A stretch of DNA of 64,000 nt from SIG452 sp045540295 (GCA_045540295.1 JAZQGY010000029.1:62001-126000); one strand, 5' to 3'; numbered from the stretch's first letter, positions 9,159 through 17,598 are shown. Made by a program: numbers and translations. Notes: generated from the letters alone by a model not told the origin.

Positions 9159-9380
9159 GTGCAGAATATGAGTTTACTGGAAGCAAACCCCGGTCAGGAA
9201 TACATCATTAAGAATATTGAAACCGATGACGAAGAGTTGGATGCCTTCTTATTTTCACTTGGTTGTTATTCGGGGGAGACAATTACCGTGGTTGCGTTCA
9301 GAAAGGGCGGTTGTACCGTTTCCATTAAAGACGGCAGATACAGTATTGACAATCAGTTGGCAGAAGCTATCATGATTTAA
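9159..9380 (+). CDS. feoA: Ferrous iron transport accessory protein (SH3-like)
   Basis: Small cytoplasmic SH3-fold partner of FeoB. 73 residues, usual family length, with the central G[E/D]TITVV strand pattern and a final VDNQLA-type segment (here IDNQLAEAI). ATG at 9168 (MSLLEANPG) is an alternative start; the upstream GAAAACAGGTGCAGAAT gives a weak ribosome site for either, so the start is uncertain by three codons. It lies under a promoter carrying two metal-repressor-like palindromes and 99 bp before feoB. Confidence 0.88.
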   Translation: MQNMSLLEANPGQEYIIKNIETDDEELDAFLFSLGCYSGETITVVAFRKGGCTVSIKDGRYSIDNQLAEAIMI

Positions 9381-9406
9381 GGTAGCTTCTCGCCCTTATT
9401 TTTTTG
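9362..9406 (+). terminator. Hairpin at the feoA stop (possible attenuating terminator)
   Basis: AGAAGCTA pairs with TAGCTTCT around the stop codon; a T-run (TTATTTTTTT) follows only after 7 nt. May partially end transcription between feoA and feoB. Confidence 0.45.
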
Positions 9407-9413
9407 GTTAGCG

Positions 9414-9429
9414 GTTAGTTGTAACTAAC
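9414..9429 (+). promoter_or_regulatory. DtxR/MntR-like operator 3 (upstream of feoB)
   Basis: GTTAGTT-GT-AACTAAC, a perfect 7-bp inverted repeat of the same motif as the two sites before feoA, 50 bp before feoB. Confidence 0.6.
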
Positions 9430-9479
9430 TCGATAAAAAGTTAAAAATCCGAAAGGAATGGATAAAAGGAGAAACCGTT

Positions 9480-11501
9480 ATGAGAATTGCGTTAACAGGA
9501 AATCCCAACTCCCGTAAAACCACTATGTATAACGCTCTGACCGGCAGAAATGAAAAAGTCGCCAACTGGGCAGGGGTTACCGTTGAGAAAAAGGAACATA
9601 CCATCAAAAAAGCTTATTCGGTGGGCGGAATCGACCTGGTGGCCGTTGACTTGCCCGGTGCATACTCTATGTCACCGTTTACATCCGAAGAAAGCATTAC
9701 CAGTGCATATGTAAGGCAGGAAAACCCCGATGTTATTGTGAACATTGTGGATGCGGCAAACCTGAGCCGTTCCTTGTTCTTTACCACTCAGCTTTTAGAA
9801 CTTGGCATTCCCGTTGTTGTTGCACTGAACAAGAGCGATATCAACGATAAAAAAGGAACTAAAATTGATGTGGCAAAGCTTTCCGAAAAGCTGGCTTGTC
9901 CCGTTATCGAAACGGTTTCTGTATCTGCCGACGGCTTAAAAGAAGTGATTGCTGCGGCGGTTGACCGTGCAGGTACCACTCAGACAGCAGTTTATACTCA
10001 GGGTAATATTGATCTTAGCAGTAAACAAGCAGTAGAAGCTGCTGACCGAAAACGATTCCAATTTGTGAATCTTATTGTAAAGGAAGTAGAAACCCGTAAG
10101 GTTTTAACCAAAGACAAGCAGTTCGGCGATAAAATTGACGCAGTTCTGACCAACAAATGGCTTGGTATCCCGATTTTTGCAGTTGTGATGTATTTGGTAT
10201 TCCAGATTTCTCAGGTTTGGGTCGGAACTCCCATTGCGGACTGGCTGGTAGGCCACTTGGAAACCTTCCAGGGTTGGGCAGGAGAGCTGCTAGGTGATGC
10301 AAATCCGCTTCTTTCTGCCATTTTAATTGACGGTGTTATCGGCGGTGTTGTAGCTGTTGTCGGATTCTTACCGCTGGTTATGGTCATGTATTTTTTAATC
10401 GCGCTGTTGGAAGACTGCGGTTATATGTCCCGTGTGGCAGTTGTGTTAGACCCCATTTTCAAAAAAGTTGGTCTTTCCGGTAAATCAGTTATTCCGTTTG
10501 TTATTACGATCGGTTGTGCGGTACCCGGTATTATGGCAAGCCGTACCATTAAAAATGAACGGGAACGAAGAGCCACCGCAATGTTAGCACCCTTTATGCC
10601 TTGCGGTGCAAAAATTCCTGTTATCGCATTGTTTGCCGGTGCATTCTTTCATGATGCCGGTTGGGTGAGTACCTTAATGTACCTCTCCGGTATCGTCTTA
10701 ATTTTCTTAGGTGCATTGCTGGTTAACAAAATCACCGGCTATAGGGCAAGAAAATCCTTCTTTATTATTGAATTGCCCGAATACAAAGCTCCGTCTTTCT
10801 GGGGTGCATTTAAATCCATGTGTAGCCGTGGTTGGGCATATATTGTAAAAGCTGCAACCATCATTCTTCTGTGTAATATGGCAGTACAGATTATGCAGAG
10901 CTTCACCTGGAGTTTCCAGGTTGCAGAAACCGCAGACACTTCCATTTTGGCATCTATCGCTTCTCCTTTTGCATATATTTTGGTTCCCATTGTTGGCGTG
11001 TTAAGCTGGCAGCTTGCAGCAGCAGCGGTTACCGGTTTTATTGCCAAAGAAAATGTGGTTGGTACCCTGGCTGTTTGCTTTGTAGGATTGGAAAACCTGA
11101 TTGATACTGAAGAACTGGTCCTGATGGAAGGTGCAGGTAGCGAAGTTGCCACCGTATTTGCAATTACCAAAATTGCAGCGCTGGCATATCTGATGTTTAA
11201 CTTATACACTCCGCCTTGCTTTGCCGCTATCGGTGCTATGAATGCAGAAATGAAGAGCGCAAAATGGCTGTGGGGCGGTATCGGTCTTCAGCTTGGAGTA
11301 GGATACACTGTTGCATATCTGGTATATACCATTGGTACTTTAATTGTTGCTCCTGCTACCTTAAATGTTGTTGCAGCATTGGCAGGGCTCGCCATTGTAG
11401 TGGCCATTGCGATAATTGTTGCTGTTTTAATCAGTCGTGCCAATAAAAAGCTCAAAGAAGACTATGCGTTAAGCGGTAAAAAGACTGGAGTTCGTGTGTA
11501 A
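9480..11501 (+). CDS. feoB: Ferrous iron transporter B
   Basis: Fe2+ uptake permease: N-terminal G-protein domain (about 1-165), a linker/GDI region, then a membrane region with two Gate-type repeats (for example residues about 345-385 with the GCAVPGIMASR motif). 673 residues, normal length. G3 is DLPGAYS and G4 is NKSD. Odd point: the G1 P-loop reads GNPNSRKTT where the family has GNPNxGKTT, so the invariant glycine before the catalytic lysine is arginine. All other motifs are intact and there is no frameshift, so the gene does not look decayed. The start at 9480 follows AAAGGAGAAACCGTT. Confidence 0.95.
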   Translation: MRIALTGNPNSRKTTMYNALTGRNEKVANWAGVTVEKKEHTIKKAYSVGGIDLVAVDLPGAYSMSPFTSEESITSAYVRQENPDVIVNIVDAANLSRSLFFTTQLLELGIPVVVALNKSDINDKKGTKIDVAKLSEKLACPVIETVSVSADGLKEVIAAAVDRAGTTQTAVYTQGNIDLSSKQAVEAADRKRFQFVNLIVKEVETRKVLTKDKQFGDKIDAVLTNKWLGIPIFAVVMYLVFQISQVWVGTPIADWLVGHLETFQGWAGELLGDANPLLSAILIDGVIGGVVAVVGFLPLVMVMYFLIALLEDCGYMSRVAVVLDPIFKKVGLSGKSVIPFVITIGCAVPGIMASRTIKNERERRATAMLAPFMPCGAKIPVIALFAGAFFHDAGWVSTLMYLSGIVLIFLGALLVNKITGYRARKSFFIIELPEYKAPSFWGAFKSMCSRGWAYIVKAATIILLCNMAVQIMQSFTWSFQVAETADTSILASIASPFAYILVPIVGVLSWQLAAAAVTGFIAKENVVGTLAVCFVGLENLIDTEELVLMEGAGSEVATVFAITKIAALAYLMFNLYTPPCFAAIGAMNAEMKSAKWLWGGIGLQLGVGYTVAYLVYTIGTLIVAPATLNVVAALAGLAIVVAIAIIVAVLISRANKKLKEDYALSGKKTGVRV

Positions 11502-11674
11502 TGATTACCGATGTTATTTTAGTGGCAATTCTTCTTTTGATTGCAGGCGGTTCTGCATGGTATTTGTACCGTGCAAAAAAACGGGGAGAGCATTGCGTTG
11601 GTTGCCCTCACGCCAAACTTTGTAAAAAGGCAGATTGTTGTTGTGGTTCGGAAGCGGAGAGCAATCACAAATAA
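11501..11674 (+). CDS. FeoB-associated Cys-rich membrane peptide
   Basis: 57-residue protein: one N-terminal transmembrane helix (about 4-22) then a Cys-rich tail with CVGCPHAKLC and ADCCCG. This matches the small FeoB-associated Cys-rich family that often replaces FeoC in Clostridia; metal-related function is inferred from association. Its ATG overlaps the feoB stop (TAATG), so it is translationally coupled. The six cysteines could bind iron or an Fe-S cluster. Confidence 0.85.
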   Translation: MITDVILVAILLLIAGGSAWYLYRAKKRGEHCVGCPHAKLCKKADCCCGSEAESNHK

Positions 11675-11684
11675 TCATCATATG

Positions 11685-11717
11685 ATAGGGCAGTGTGGCT
11701 GTGCTACACTGCCCTAT
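11685..11717 (+). terminator. Strong hairpin after the feo cluster (no T-tract)
   Basis: Perfect 12-bp stem ATAGGGCAGTGT / ACACTGCCCTAT with a 9-nt loop, 10 nt after the Cys-rich peptide gene. No U-run follows, so it may be a 3' stabiliser or non-canonical terminator. Confidence 0.5.
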
Positions 11718-11834
11718 GGAGAGAAATCAAATGAAACATTGTGAATGTTTTCTGTTTATTTCCTTGAATTTTCGGGAGATTTCCGAGAAAATGGGGGAAA
11801 ACCAAAAAAACTTTAAAAAAATTAAAAAAAGATA

Positions 11835-11863
11835 TTGACAAACGGAAGGTTATTTGTTATAAT
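11835..11863 (+). promoter_or_regulatory. tRNA-Thr promoter
   Basis: TTGACA (11835-11840), 17-bp spacer, TATAAT (11858-11863); 15 bp before the tRNA. Confidence 0.9.
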
Positions 11864-11878
11864 ATCATTCGTTGGTTG

Positions 11879-11954
<76 letters not shown>

Positions 11955-11955
11955 T

Positions 11956-11990
11956 AAAATCCTCACACGAAAGTGTGGGGATTTTTCATT
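11956..11990 (+). terminator. Terminator after tRNA-Thr
   Basis: AATCCTCACAC-GAAA-GTGTGGGGATT with a T-run. GNRA-type loop. Confidence 0.9.
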
Positions 11991-12003
11991 TTGTTAAAAA
12001 AGC

Positions 12004-12032
12004 TTGACAAACGGAATGAAAGGTATTATAAT
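12004..12032 (+). promoter_or_regulatory. thiMED promoter
   Basis: TTGACA (12004-12009), 17-bp spacer, TATAAT (12027-12032). Confidence 0.92.
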
Positions 12033-12047
12033 TCTTTTAAACTTAAT

Positions 12048-12137
12048 AGACGGGAGCTTGTAGTACAGGCTGAGAGGAAGGTGTAACCTTCGACCGACAA
12101 CCTGATTTGGATAATGCCAACGTAGGGATGCCTAAGA
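12048..12137 (+). ncRNA. TPP riboswitch controlling thiM-thiE-thiD
   Basis: Conserved blocks CGGGAGCTTG, GGCTGAGAGG, ACCTGATTTGGATAATGCC and AACGTAGGGA in order, followed by a terminator. Second TPP aptamer in the window, on the opposite strand from the thiT one. Confidence 0.96.
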
Positions 12138-12167
12138 CACTTGGTGTCAGGAGGAACAGTGCAATTT

Positions 12168-12204
12168 ATGGAAGTTATCGGAATCGGTAGCTTCCTTTTT
12201 TTGT
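12168..12204 (+). terminator. Riboswitch-controlled terminator before thiM
   Basis: GGAAGTTATC / GGTAGCTTCC stem (two G-U pairs) followed by seven Ts, between the TPP aptamer and thiM. Predicted expression platform. Confidence 0.85.
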
Positions 12205-12265
12205 TGGCAAGGTTTGTTTATTAAGAAATAAACAGCCGGTATTAAACGGCAGAAAGAGGTCAAAA

Positions 12266-13087
12266 ATGTTAGGAACTTATCTGGAAAATGTGCGAAAGAA
12301 AGCACCGCTTATTCACAACATTACTAATTATGTTACGGTGAATGATGTGGCAAATGCACTCCTTGCCAGCGGCGGTAGTCCGATTATGTCGGACGAGCCC
12401 AAAGATGTGGAGGATATTACCACAATTTGTAACGCTTTAAACATCAATATCGGTACTTTGAATGAACGAAGCATTGAGGGAATGAAATTAGCAGGTGTAA
12501 GAGCCAAAGAACTGGGGCATATTGTGTTGCTGGATCCGGTCGGAGCAGGCGCAAGTAAGCTTCGTACAGACACGGCAAACGAACTTATGAATATTGTGAA
12601 ACCGAACATCCTTCGTGGAAATGTTTCTGAAATCAAAACATTAGCCCTTGGCAGCGGTACCACTAAAGGCGTGGACGCCGACATTGCAGATGCCGTCACC
12701 GAAGAAAACCTTTCCGAAATGATTGCTTTTGCGAAAAACTTTTCCCAAAAAACTGATGCAATTATTGTGATTACAGGTGCAATCGACCTGGTGGCAGATG
12801 CTAACCACTGTTATGTAATCAGAAACGGTGTCCCGCAGATGGGAAGAATCACGGGAACCGGCTGTCAGCTTTCTGCCATTGTAACTGCATTTGCGGCAGC
12901 AAATCCGGATGACATCACGAAAGCGGTGGCGGCCGCCGTTTGTATGATGGGACTCTCAGGAGAAATCGGTTACCGTAATTTACAACCCGGGGAAGGAAAC
13001 TCAACCTTACGAAACCGTATTATTGATGCTATTTACTGTATGGATTCAGAAGGACTAAACAAAGGAGCTAACTATGAAGTGCGATAA
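12266..13087 (+). CDS. thiM: Hydroxyethylthiazole kinase
   Basis: Phosphorylates 4-methyl-5-hydroxyethylthiazole (THZ) in thiamine salvage. 273 residues, ribokinase-like fold; N-terminal PLIHNITNYVT motif, central LLDPVGAGAS, and the C-terminal anion hole/catalytic GTGCQLSA. Start supported by AAAGAGG before ATG. Its end overlaps thiE by 14 bp. Regulated by the TPP riboswitch upstream. No thiC or thiG is seen here, so the cluster looks like salvage only. Confidence 0.96.
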   Translation: MLGTYLENVRKKAPLIHNITNYVTVNDVANALLASGGSPIMSDEPKDVEDITTICNALNINIGTLNERSIEGMKLAGVRAKELGHIVLLDPVGAGASKLRTDTANELMNIVKPNILRGNVSEIKTLALGSGTTKGVDADIADAVTEENLSEMIAFAKNFSQKTDAIIVITGAIDLVADANHCYVIRNGVPQMGRITGTGCQLSAIVTAFAAANPDDITKAVAAAVCMMGLSGEIGYRNLQPGEGNSTLRNRIIDAIYCMDSEGLNKGANYEVR

Positions 13088-13721
13088 GAACGATTTGCTT
13101 TTATATGCGGTAACGGATCGTAGTTGGCTTGGGAACCGCACTCTGATAGAACAGGTAGAAGAAGCTTTAAAGGGTGGTGCAACCATCATCCAGCTTCGTG
13201 AAAAAGATTTGGATGACAATGCCTTTTTAGAGGAGGCAAAACAAATTCAAAAAATTTGCAGACAGTATCAGGCAAAGCTGATTATCAATGACAATGTTTT
13301 AGTTGCTATGAAAATGAATGCTGACGGGATACACATCGGTCAAAAAGATATGAGCATGCAGGATGCGAAAGCTATGATTGGCGAAGATAAAATCCTGGGA
13401 GTTTCGGTGCAAACGGTGGAGCAGGCAATGTATGCAGAGCAAATGGGTGCAGATTATTTGGGGGTAGGAGCGGTTTTTCCTACCACCTCCAAGTCGGACG
13501 CAGATGCAGTAAGCTATGAAATGTTACAGTCTATTTGTCGTGCTGTAAACATCCCTGTTGTTGCCATTGGCGGCATCGGTGTGCATAATATTTCAAAGTT
13601 AGCAGACAGTGGCATCGCAGGTGTTGCAGTGATCAGTGCCATTTTTGCTGCACCGGATATTCGGTTGGCTACCGCTGAACTCAAAAAACTGGCAGAACAG
13701 GTGACAGATTATGGAGATTGA
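13074..13721 (+). CDS. thiE: Thiamine phosphate synthase
   Basis: Joins HMP-pyrophosphate and THZ-phosphate to give thiamine phosphate. 215 residues, TIM barrel, with IQLREKD (pyrophosphate/HMP site), GVGAVFPTTSK and AIGGIG motifs. Start has AAAGGAG inside the end of thiM, and the gene overlaps thiD by 11 bp, so the three genes are tightly coupled. Confidence 0.96.
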   Translation: MKCDKNDLLLYAVTDRSWLGNRTLIEQVEEALKGGATIIQLREKDLDDNAFLEEAKQIQKICRQYQAKLIINDNVLVAMKMNADGIHIGQKDMSMQDAKAMIGEDKILGVSVQTVEQAMYAEQMGADYLGVGAVFPTTSKSDADAVSYEMLQSICRAVNIPVVAIGGIGVHNISKLADSGIAGVAVISAIFAAPDIRLATAELKKLAEQVTDYGD

Positions 13722-14541
13722 TTCTGTTTTACATAAAGAAAAAGTAACAAGATTGCCTGTCGCATTAACGATTGCCGGAAGTGACAGCAGCGGCGGTGCC
13801 GGAATTCAGGCAGACATCAAAACAATGACTATGCATAATGTATACGCTATGAGCGTCATCACGGCATTGACCGCCCAGAATACATTGGGGGTCAAAGAAA
13901 TTTCGGAATCAACACCTTTGTTTCTAAAGGCTCAACTGGATGCTGTGTTTGAAGATATTTTCCCGGATAGTGTGAAAATCGGAATGGTGCCGTCCGGTGA
14001 ATTGATTTGTGTCATTGCGGAAAGATTACAACATTACAAAGCCAAAAATATTGTGGTAGACCCTGTCATGGTAGCAACCAGCGGTGCCAGTTTAATTCAG
14101 AACGAAGCGGTTCGGATCTTGGCAGAAAAACTGTTCCCATTAGCATCTTTGATTACGCCGAATATTCCAGAAGCCCAAGTGCTGTCTGAAATGAAAATTT
14201 CCGACAGTGCGGATATGGAATGTGCAGCAAGATGTATCTGGGAACAGTACGGTTGCAATGTTTTGTTAAAAGGCGGGCATAGAATTAACGATTCCAATGA
14301 TTTACTATATGAAAACGGAAACTGTACCTGGTTTTACGGCACAAGAATTGAGACAAAAAACACTCACGGTACCGGCTGTACACTTTCATCTGCCATCGCT
14401 TCCAACCTTGCAAAAGGTTATTCTTTGAAACAATCCGTACAGAATGCGAAGGAGTATCTGTCAGGCACTCTCTTGGCCGGTTTGGATTTGGGACGAGGCT
14501 CAGGACCGCTAAATCATTCATTTATCTTGAATCAATATTGA
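13711..14541 (+). CDS. thiD: HMP kinase / HMP-phosphate kinase
   Basis: Phosphorylates hydroxymethylpyrimidine twice to make HMP-PP for ThiE. 276 residues, ribokinase-like: TIAGSDSSGGAGIQAD near the N terminus, DPVMVATSG in the middle and the catalytic GTGCTLSSAIA near the C terminus. The first 15 or so residues precede the conserved core, and an internal start is possible, but overlap with thiE is typical of coupled translation. Last gene of the riboswitch operon, closed by a hairpin. Confidence 0.95.
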   Translation: MEIDSVLHKEKVTRLPVALTIAGSDSSGGAGIQADIKTMTMHNVYAMSVITALTAQNTLGVKEISESTPLFLKAQLDAVFEDIFPDSVKIGMVPSGELICVIAERLQHYKAKNIVVDPVMVATSGASLIQNEAVRILAEKLFPLASLITPNIPEAQVLSEMKISDSADMECAARCIWEQYGCNVLLKGGHRINDSNDLLYENGNCTWFYGTRIETKNTHGTGCTLSSAIASNLAKGYSLKQSVQNAKEYLSGTLLAGLDLGRGSGPLNHSFILNQY

Positions 14542-14558
14542 TGGCAGCTATTCGTACA

Positions 14559-14597
14559 AAAAACTCCCCTCATAACAATGTGGGGAGTTTTCATTTT
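14559..14597 (+). terminator. Terminator after thiD
   Basis: AAAACTCCCC / GGGGAGTTTT stem with a T-rich tail. Confidence 0.87.
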
Positions 14598-14618
14598 GGT
14601 AACAAATAGTCGGATATC

Positions 14619-14647
14619 TTGCAATTTCTCGTTTGGATTGTTATAAT
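14619..14647 (+). promoter_or_regulatory. Promoter of the secreted repeat protein
   Basis: TTGCAA (14619-14624), 17-bp spacer, TATAAT (14642-14647). It lies inside a longer open frame, which shows that frame's upstream start is not used. Confidence 0.8.
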
Positions 14648-14681
14648 GAAGAAAAAAAGTGTATCCTGGGGAAGTGATGGT

Positions 14682-15482
14682 ATGAAGAAATTCTTGATAG
14701 CTTTTTTGGTTGTGGTATTGCTGTCTTTTCAGGTGTATGCAGAAAGTAATATTGAGGGTTATATCTATTCCACGGATATTCTGACCTATGTCAACGGAAA
14801 ACCGATTGCAGGCTACAATATCGGCGGAAGAACGGTAGTAATCGCTGAGGATTTAATTGGCTACGGCTTTACCGTGCGGTATCACGATGAACTTCGTATG
14901 CTGGAAATCATTTCCGATTTTCATACAGGCGAGCTTGAACCGGAACCCGTTGAGCGAGGCAAGGTAGGGAAAATCCTTGGCAATGTGTATCAAACGGATA
15001 TCAAAACATACTATAACGGTATTGTGATACCGGGCTATAATATTGGCGGAAAAACCGCTGTTTGTTTGGAAGATTTAGGAGATACCACAGATAGCCCCAA
15101 TGCAAATTACGGTTATTCCAAATATCTTGGCAAAAGTGTTTGGAACGCGGAAGAAAGAACCATCAGTTATACTTCATTTTTAGAAAATGCACAAAGTATT
15201 GCAGGGATTCCGGGCGTATCACTCGGTTTTTCAAACAATGTGATTTCTGTTACGAAGGAGTCGGATTCTGCTTATTTGCAGGAAGAGTTTGTTGGTTGGT
15301 ACCAAGCCGGAACCGGAATGTCCCGGTACAACATCCATCCTTTATATTTGGACTATCACGAAGAACAACTGGAAGTAGGTTATGTGGTATGCCATCCTAC
15401 CCATACCGGCGGATTAGCTTTGATGTATATTGAAAATCCAAAAGAAGTGCAAGAAATGATAGGAACCTATTTGTTACCCTAA
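14682..15482 (+). CDS. Secreted protein with duplicated ~60-residue module, unknown function
   Basis: 266 residues. The N terminus is a signal peptide (MKKFLIAFLVVVLLSFQVYA, cleavage after Ala20). Two homologous modules follow: about 24-75 and 100-150, each with [ST]TDI.TY.NG..I.GYNIGG[RK]T. and a downstream [AL]EDL. This is a repeat unit seen in exported clostridial proteins, whose role I cannot name; it loosely recalls copper-amine-oxidase-N-like wall modules. The C-terminal ~90 residues are unassigned. The start at 14682 is chosen because the promoter occupies 14619-14647. Single-gene unit between thiD and the LOG-family gene. Confidence 0.8.
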   Translation: MKKFLIAFLVVVLLSFQVYAESNIEGYIYSTDILTYVNGKPIAGYNIGGRTVVIAEDLIGYGFTVRYHDELRMLEIISDFHTGELEPEPVERGKVGKILGNVYQTDIKTYYNGIVIPGYNIGGKTAVCLEDLGDTTDSPNANYGYSKYLGKSVWNAEERTISYTSFLENAQSIAGIPGVSLGFSNNVISVTKESDSAYLQEEFVGWYQAGTGMSRYNIHPLYLDYHEEQLEVGYVVCHPTHTGGLALMYIENPKEVQEMIGTYLLP

Positions 15483-15545
15483 ATCACAATTTCTACAAAA
15501 TAGCGTATTATAATAAGGTATGATTGAAAAAACGGAGGAAGAAAA

Positions 15546-16103
15546 ATGTCAAAACAGTTTTATGTATGTGTATATGGCGGTGCGTCAGACAATATTTCAG
15601 ATGCTCATAAAAATGCCGTGGAAGAGTTATGCGGCAACTTAGCAAAGAAAGGGTATTCCCTGGTATACGGTGCAGGCGCTACCGGTTGTATGGGTGCTGC
15701 AGCAAGGGGATTTCGTAACAATGACGGTTATATTATGGGTGTAACCCCGCGTTTTATGGGGGACTTTGAACATATTTATGATTGTGATAATACCATCTTG
15801 GTAGATACTATGGCAGAACGGAAAACTTTAATGGAAAAGCATGCTGATGTGTATCTCATTGCCCCCGGCGGAATCGGCACCATGGATGAATTTTTCCAGA
15901 TTATCACGCTAAAATATTTAGAACAAATGGAAACTCCCATTGTTGTTTTAAATTTGGACGGTTTCTATGATAGCCTTTTGGCACTTTTGGACAGTTTGAT
16001 TGCCCAAAAAGCAGCAGGGGAAAAAATTCTTACTTTATTTGATGTGGTAACTGATATCCACGATGAAAAACTACAGACAATTTTAAAAGGTATCAAAGAA
16101 TAA
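15546..16103 (+). CDS. LOG-family protein (TIGR00730, cytokinin-nucleoside phosphoribohydrolase-like)
   Basis: Lysine-decarboxylase-like Rossmann protein; family members hydrolyse nucleoside 5'-monophosphates to base plus ribose-5-phosphate. 185 residues with the signature PGGIGTMDEF and an N-terminal VYGGAS plus YGAGATGCMG nucleotide-binding stretch. RBS ACGGAGG precedes the ATG. First of a tightly spaced run (LOG, GNAT, dtd, gamma-CA, HAD, exported protein). The substrate is not predictable. Confidence 0.92.
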   Translation: MSKQFYVCVYGGASDNISDAHKNAVEELCGNLAKKGYSLVYGAGATGCMGAAARGFRNNDGYIMGVTPRFMGDFEHIYDCDNTILVDTMAERKTLMEKHADVYLIAPGGIGTMDEFFQIITLKYLEQMETPIVVLNLDGFYDSLLALLDSLIAQKAAGEKILTLFDVVTDIHDEKLQTILKGIKE

Positions 16104-16119
16104 AAGGATATCGCACAAT

Positions 16120-16644
16120 ATGTTACAATTTCGCAAAGCAAGAAAAACAGATATCAAAAGAATCTGGGAAATCTATTTAGAAAATCATATTGAGGAAGAA
16201 GAGGGAAGAGCTGTGATTGGCTGGAACCGTCACATCTATCCCGTTCAAGCAACTGCCGAAGAAGCACTGCTCCGAGACGATTTGTTTGTGGCAGAAGATG
16301 AAACAGGAGTTGTGGGAACCACCATTATCAATCAGGAGCAAGTGGATGTATATTGCGACGGTAACTGGCAATACGATGCCCACGATGACGAAATTATGGT
16401 GTTGCATACCTTGGTAATTTCTGCGAAAGCGTCGGGGAAAGGTTATGCCAAACAGTTTGTAGCATTTTACGAACAGTATGCAAAAGAACACGGTTGCCCT
16501 TATCTTCGTATGGATACCAACGAGCGAAACCAAAGAGCCAGAGCCTTATATGCCAAATTAGGCTACCGTGAAATCGGCATTGTGCCCTGTACCTTTCATG
16601 GAATGACCGGTATCAATATGGTTCTTTTAGAAAAGAAACTGTAA
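16120..16644 (+). CDS. GNAT-family N-acetyltransferase
   Basis: 174 residues with the GNAT fold: acetyl-CoA-binding motif near ASGKGYAKQF (the R/Q-x-x-G-x-G/A variant) and the C-terminal YAKLGYREIG strand. Probably cytoplasmic; acceptor unknown. 16 bp after the LOG gene and 16 bp before dtd, so likely co-transcribed. Confidence 0.9.
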   Translation: MLQFRKARKTDIKRIWEIYLENHIEEEEGRAVIGWNRHIYPVQATAEEALLRDDLFVAEDETGVVGTTIINQEQVDVYCDGNWQYDAHDDEIMVLHTLVISAKASGKGYAKQFVAFYEQYAKEHGCPYLRMDTNERNQRARALYAKLGYREIGIVPCTFHGMTGINMVLLEKKL

Positions 16645-16660
16645 AAACGAGGAACAAAAA

Positions 16661-17110
16661 ATGAAAATTGTAATTCAAAGAGTCTTAGAAGCTAAGGTTA
16701 CCATTGACGGAGCTATTTATGGACAAATTGGGAAAGGCTACCTGCTTCTGATTGGTATTTCCAATGAGGATACCAAAGAAATTGCAGATAAAATGCTGGA
16801 AAAGACCTCAAAACTTCGTATTTTTGAGGATGAAAACGGAAAAACCAACTTAAGTATCGCCGATGTGGGCGGTGAAGTGTTGGCGGTTTCTCAGTTTACC
16901 CTTTATGCAGACTGCAAAAAAGGGAACCGCCCCAGCTTCATTAACGCAGGAAAGCCGGATATGGCAGAAGAATTGTATCTATATATGTTGGAAAAATGCA
17001 AAGAGCTTTTCGGCAAAGTACAATGCGGACAATTTGGTGCCGATATGAAAGTGTCGTTAATGAACGACGGACCCTTCACCATCGTATTAGACAGTAACGA
17101 AATTTTATAG
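16661..17110 (+). CDS. dtd: D-aminoacyl-tRNA deacylase
   Basis: Removes D-amino acids (and glycine) mischarged on tRNA. 149 residues, full length. Contains the family cross-subunit motifs SQFTLYAD and the C-terminal NDGPFTI (the Gly-cisPro region is replaced here by DGPFT as usual in bacteria). MKIVIQRV N terminus is typical. Co-transcribed with its neighbours by spacing. Confidence 0.96.
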   Translation: MKIVIQRVLEAKVTIDGAIYGQIGKGYLLLIGISNEDTKEIADKMLEKTSKLRIFEDENGKTNLSIADVGGEVLAVSQFTLYADCKKGNRPSFINAGKPDMAEELYLYMLEKCKELFGKVQCGQFGADMKVSLMNDGPFTIVLDSNEIL

Positions 17111-17124
17111 AAAGAGGAATCTGT

Positions 17125-17598
17125 ATGAACAAACCAATCATCATGAAAGGTGCAGTTATTGTGGGAGATGTCACATTAGCGGAAGATGTTTCCGTGTGGT
17201 ATAATGCAGTGCTTCGTGGTGATGTGGAACCCATAACCGTAAAAACGGGCTCCAATATTCAGGATAATGTTACCGTTCATACGGCAGATGGTTATCCCGT
17301 CATTATTGAAGAAAATGTCAGCGTAGGACACGGGGCGATTCTTCACGGTTGCCATATCGGCGAAAATACCGTTGTGGGGATGGGTGCCATTGTATTAAAC
17401 GGTGCGAATATCGGAAAGAATTGTCTGCTTGGTGCAGGTACACTAATCCCTCAAAATACAGAGATTCCCGATAACTCCTTGGTGATTGGGTTTCCCGGAA
17501 AAGTAAAACGAATCCTCACCGAGGAAGAAATCGCAAACAATAAAGAAAATGCAGAACATTATGTAGCACTATCGAAACAATATGCGGAGGAAAAATAA
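17125..17598 (+). CDS. Gamma-class carbonic anhydrase-like hexapeptide-repeat protein
   Basis: 157 residues forming a left-handed beta-helix of hexapeptide repeats, then a C-terminal helix. The three zinc-ligand histidines are visible in TVHTADG and VGHGAILHGCHIG. The family includes active Zn/Fe gamma-CAs and scaffold proteins (YrdA/PaaY type); activity here is inferred. Adjacent to the HAD gene with no gap: its stop TAA immediately precedes that gene's start. Confidence 0.92.
   Translation: MNKPIIMKGAVIVGDVTLAEDVSVWYNAVLRGDVEPITVKTGSNIQDNVTVHTADGYPVIIEENVSVGHGAILHGCHIGENTVVGMGAIVLNGANIGKNCLLGAGTLIPQNTEIPDNSLVIGFPGKVKRILTEEEIANNKENAEHYVALSKQYAEEK

Noticed and set aside
11685..11717. Palindrome after the feo cluster as a mobile-element end
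   Set aside because: It is a simple hairpin with no transposase, target duplication or second copy in the window.
14619..14681. N-terminal extension of the secreted repeat protein
   Set aside because: It contains the -35 and -10 boxes and no ribosome site; the signal peptide begins at 14682.
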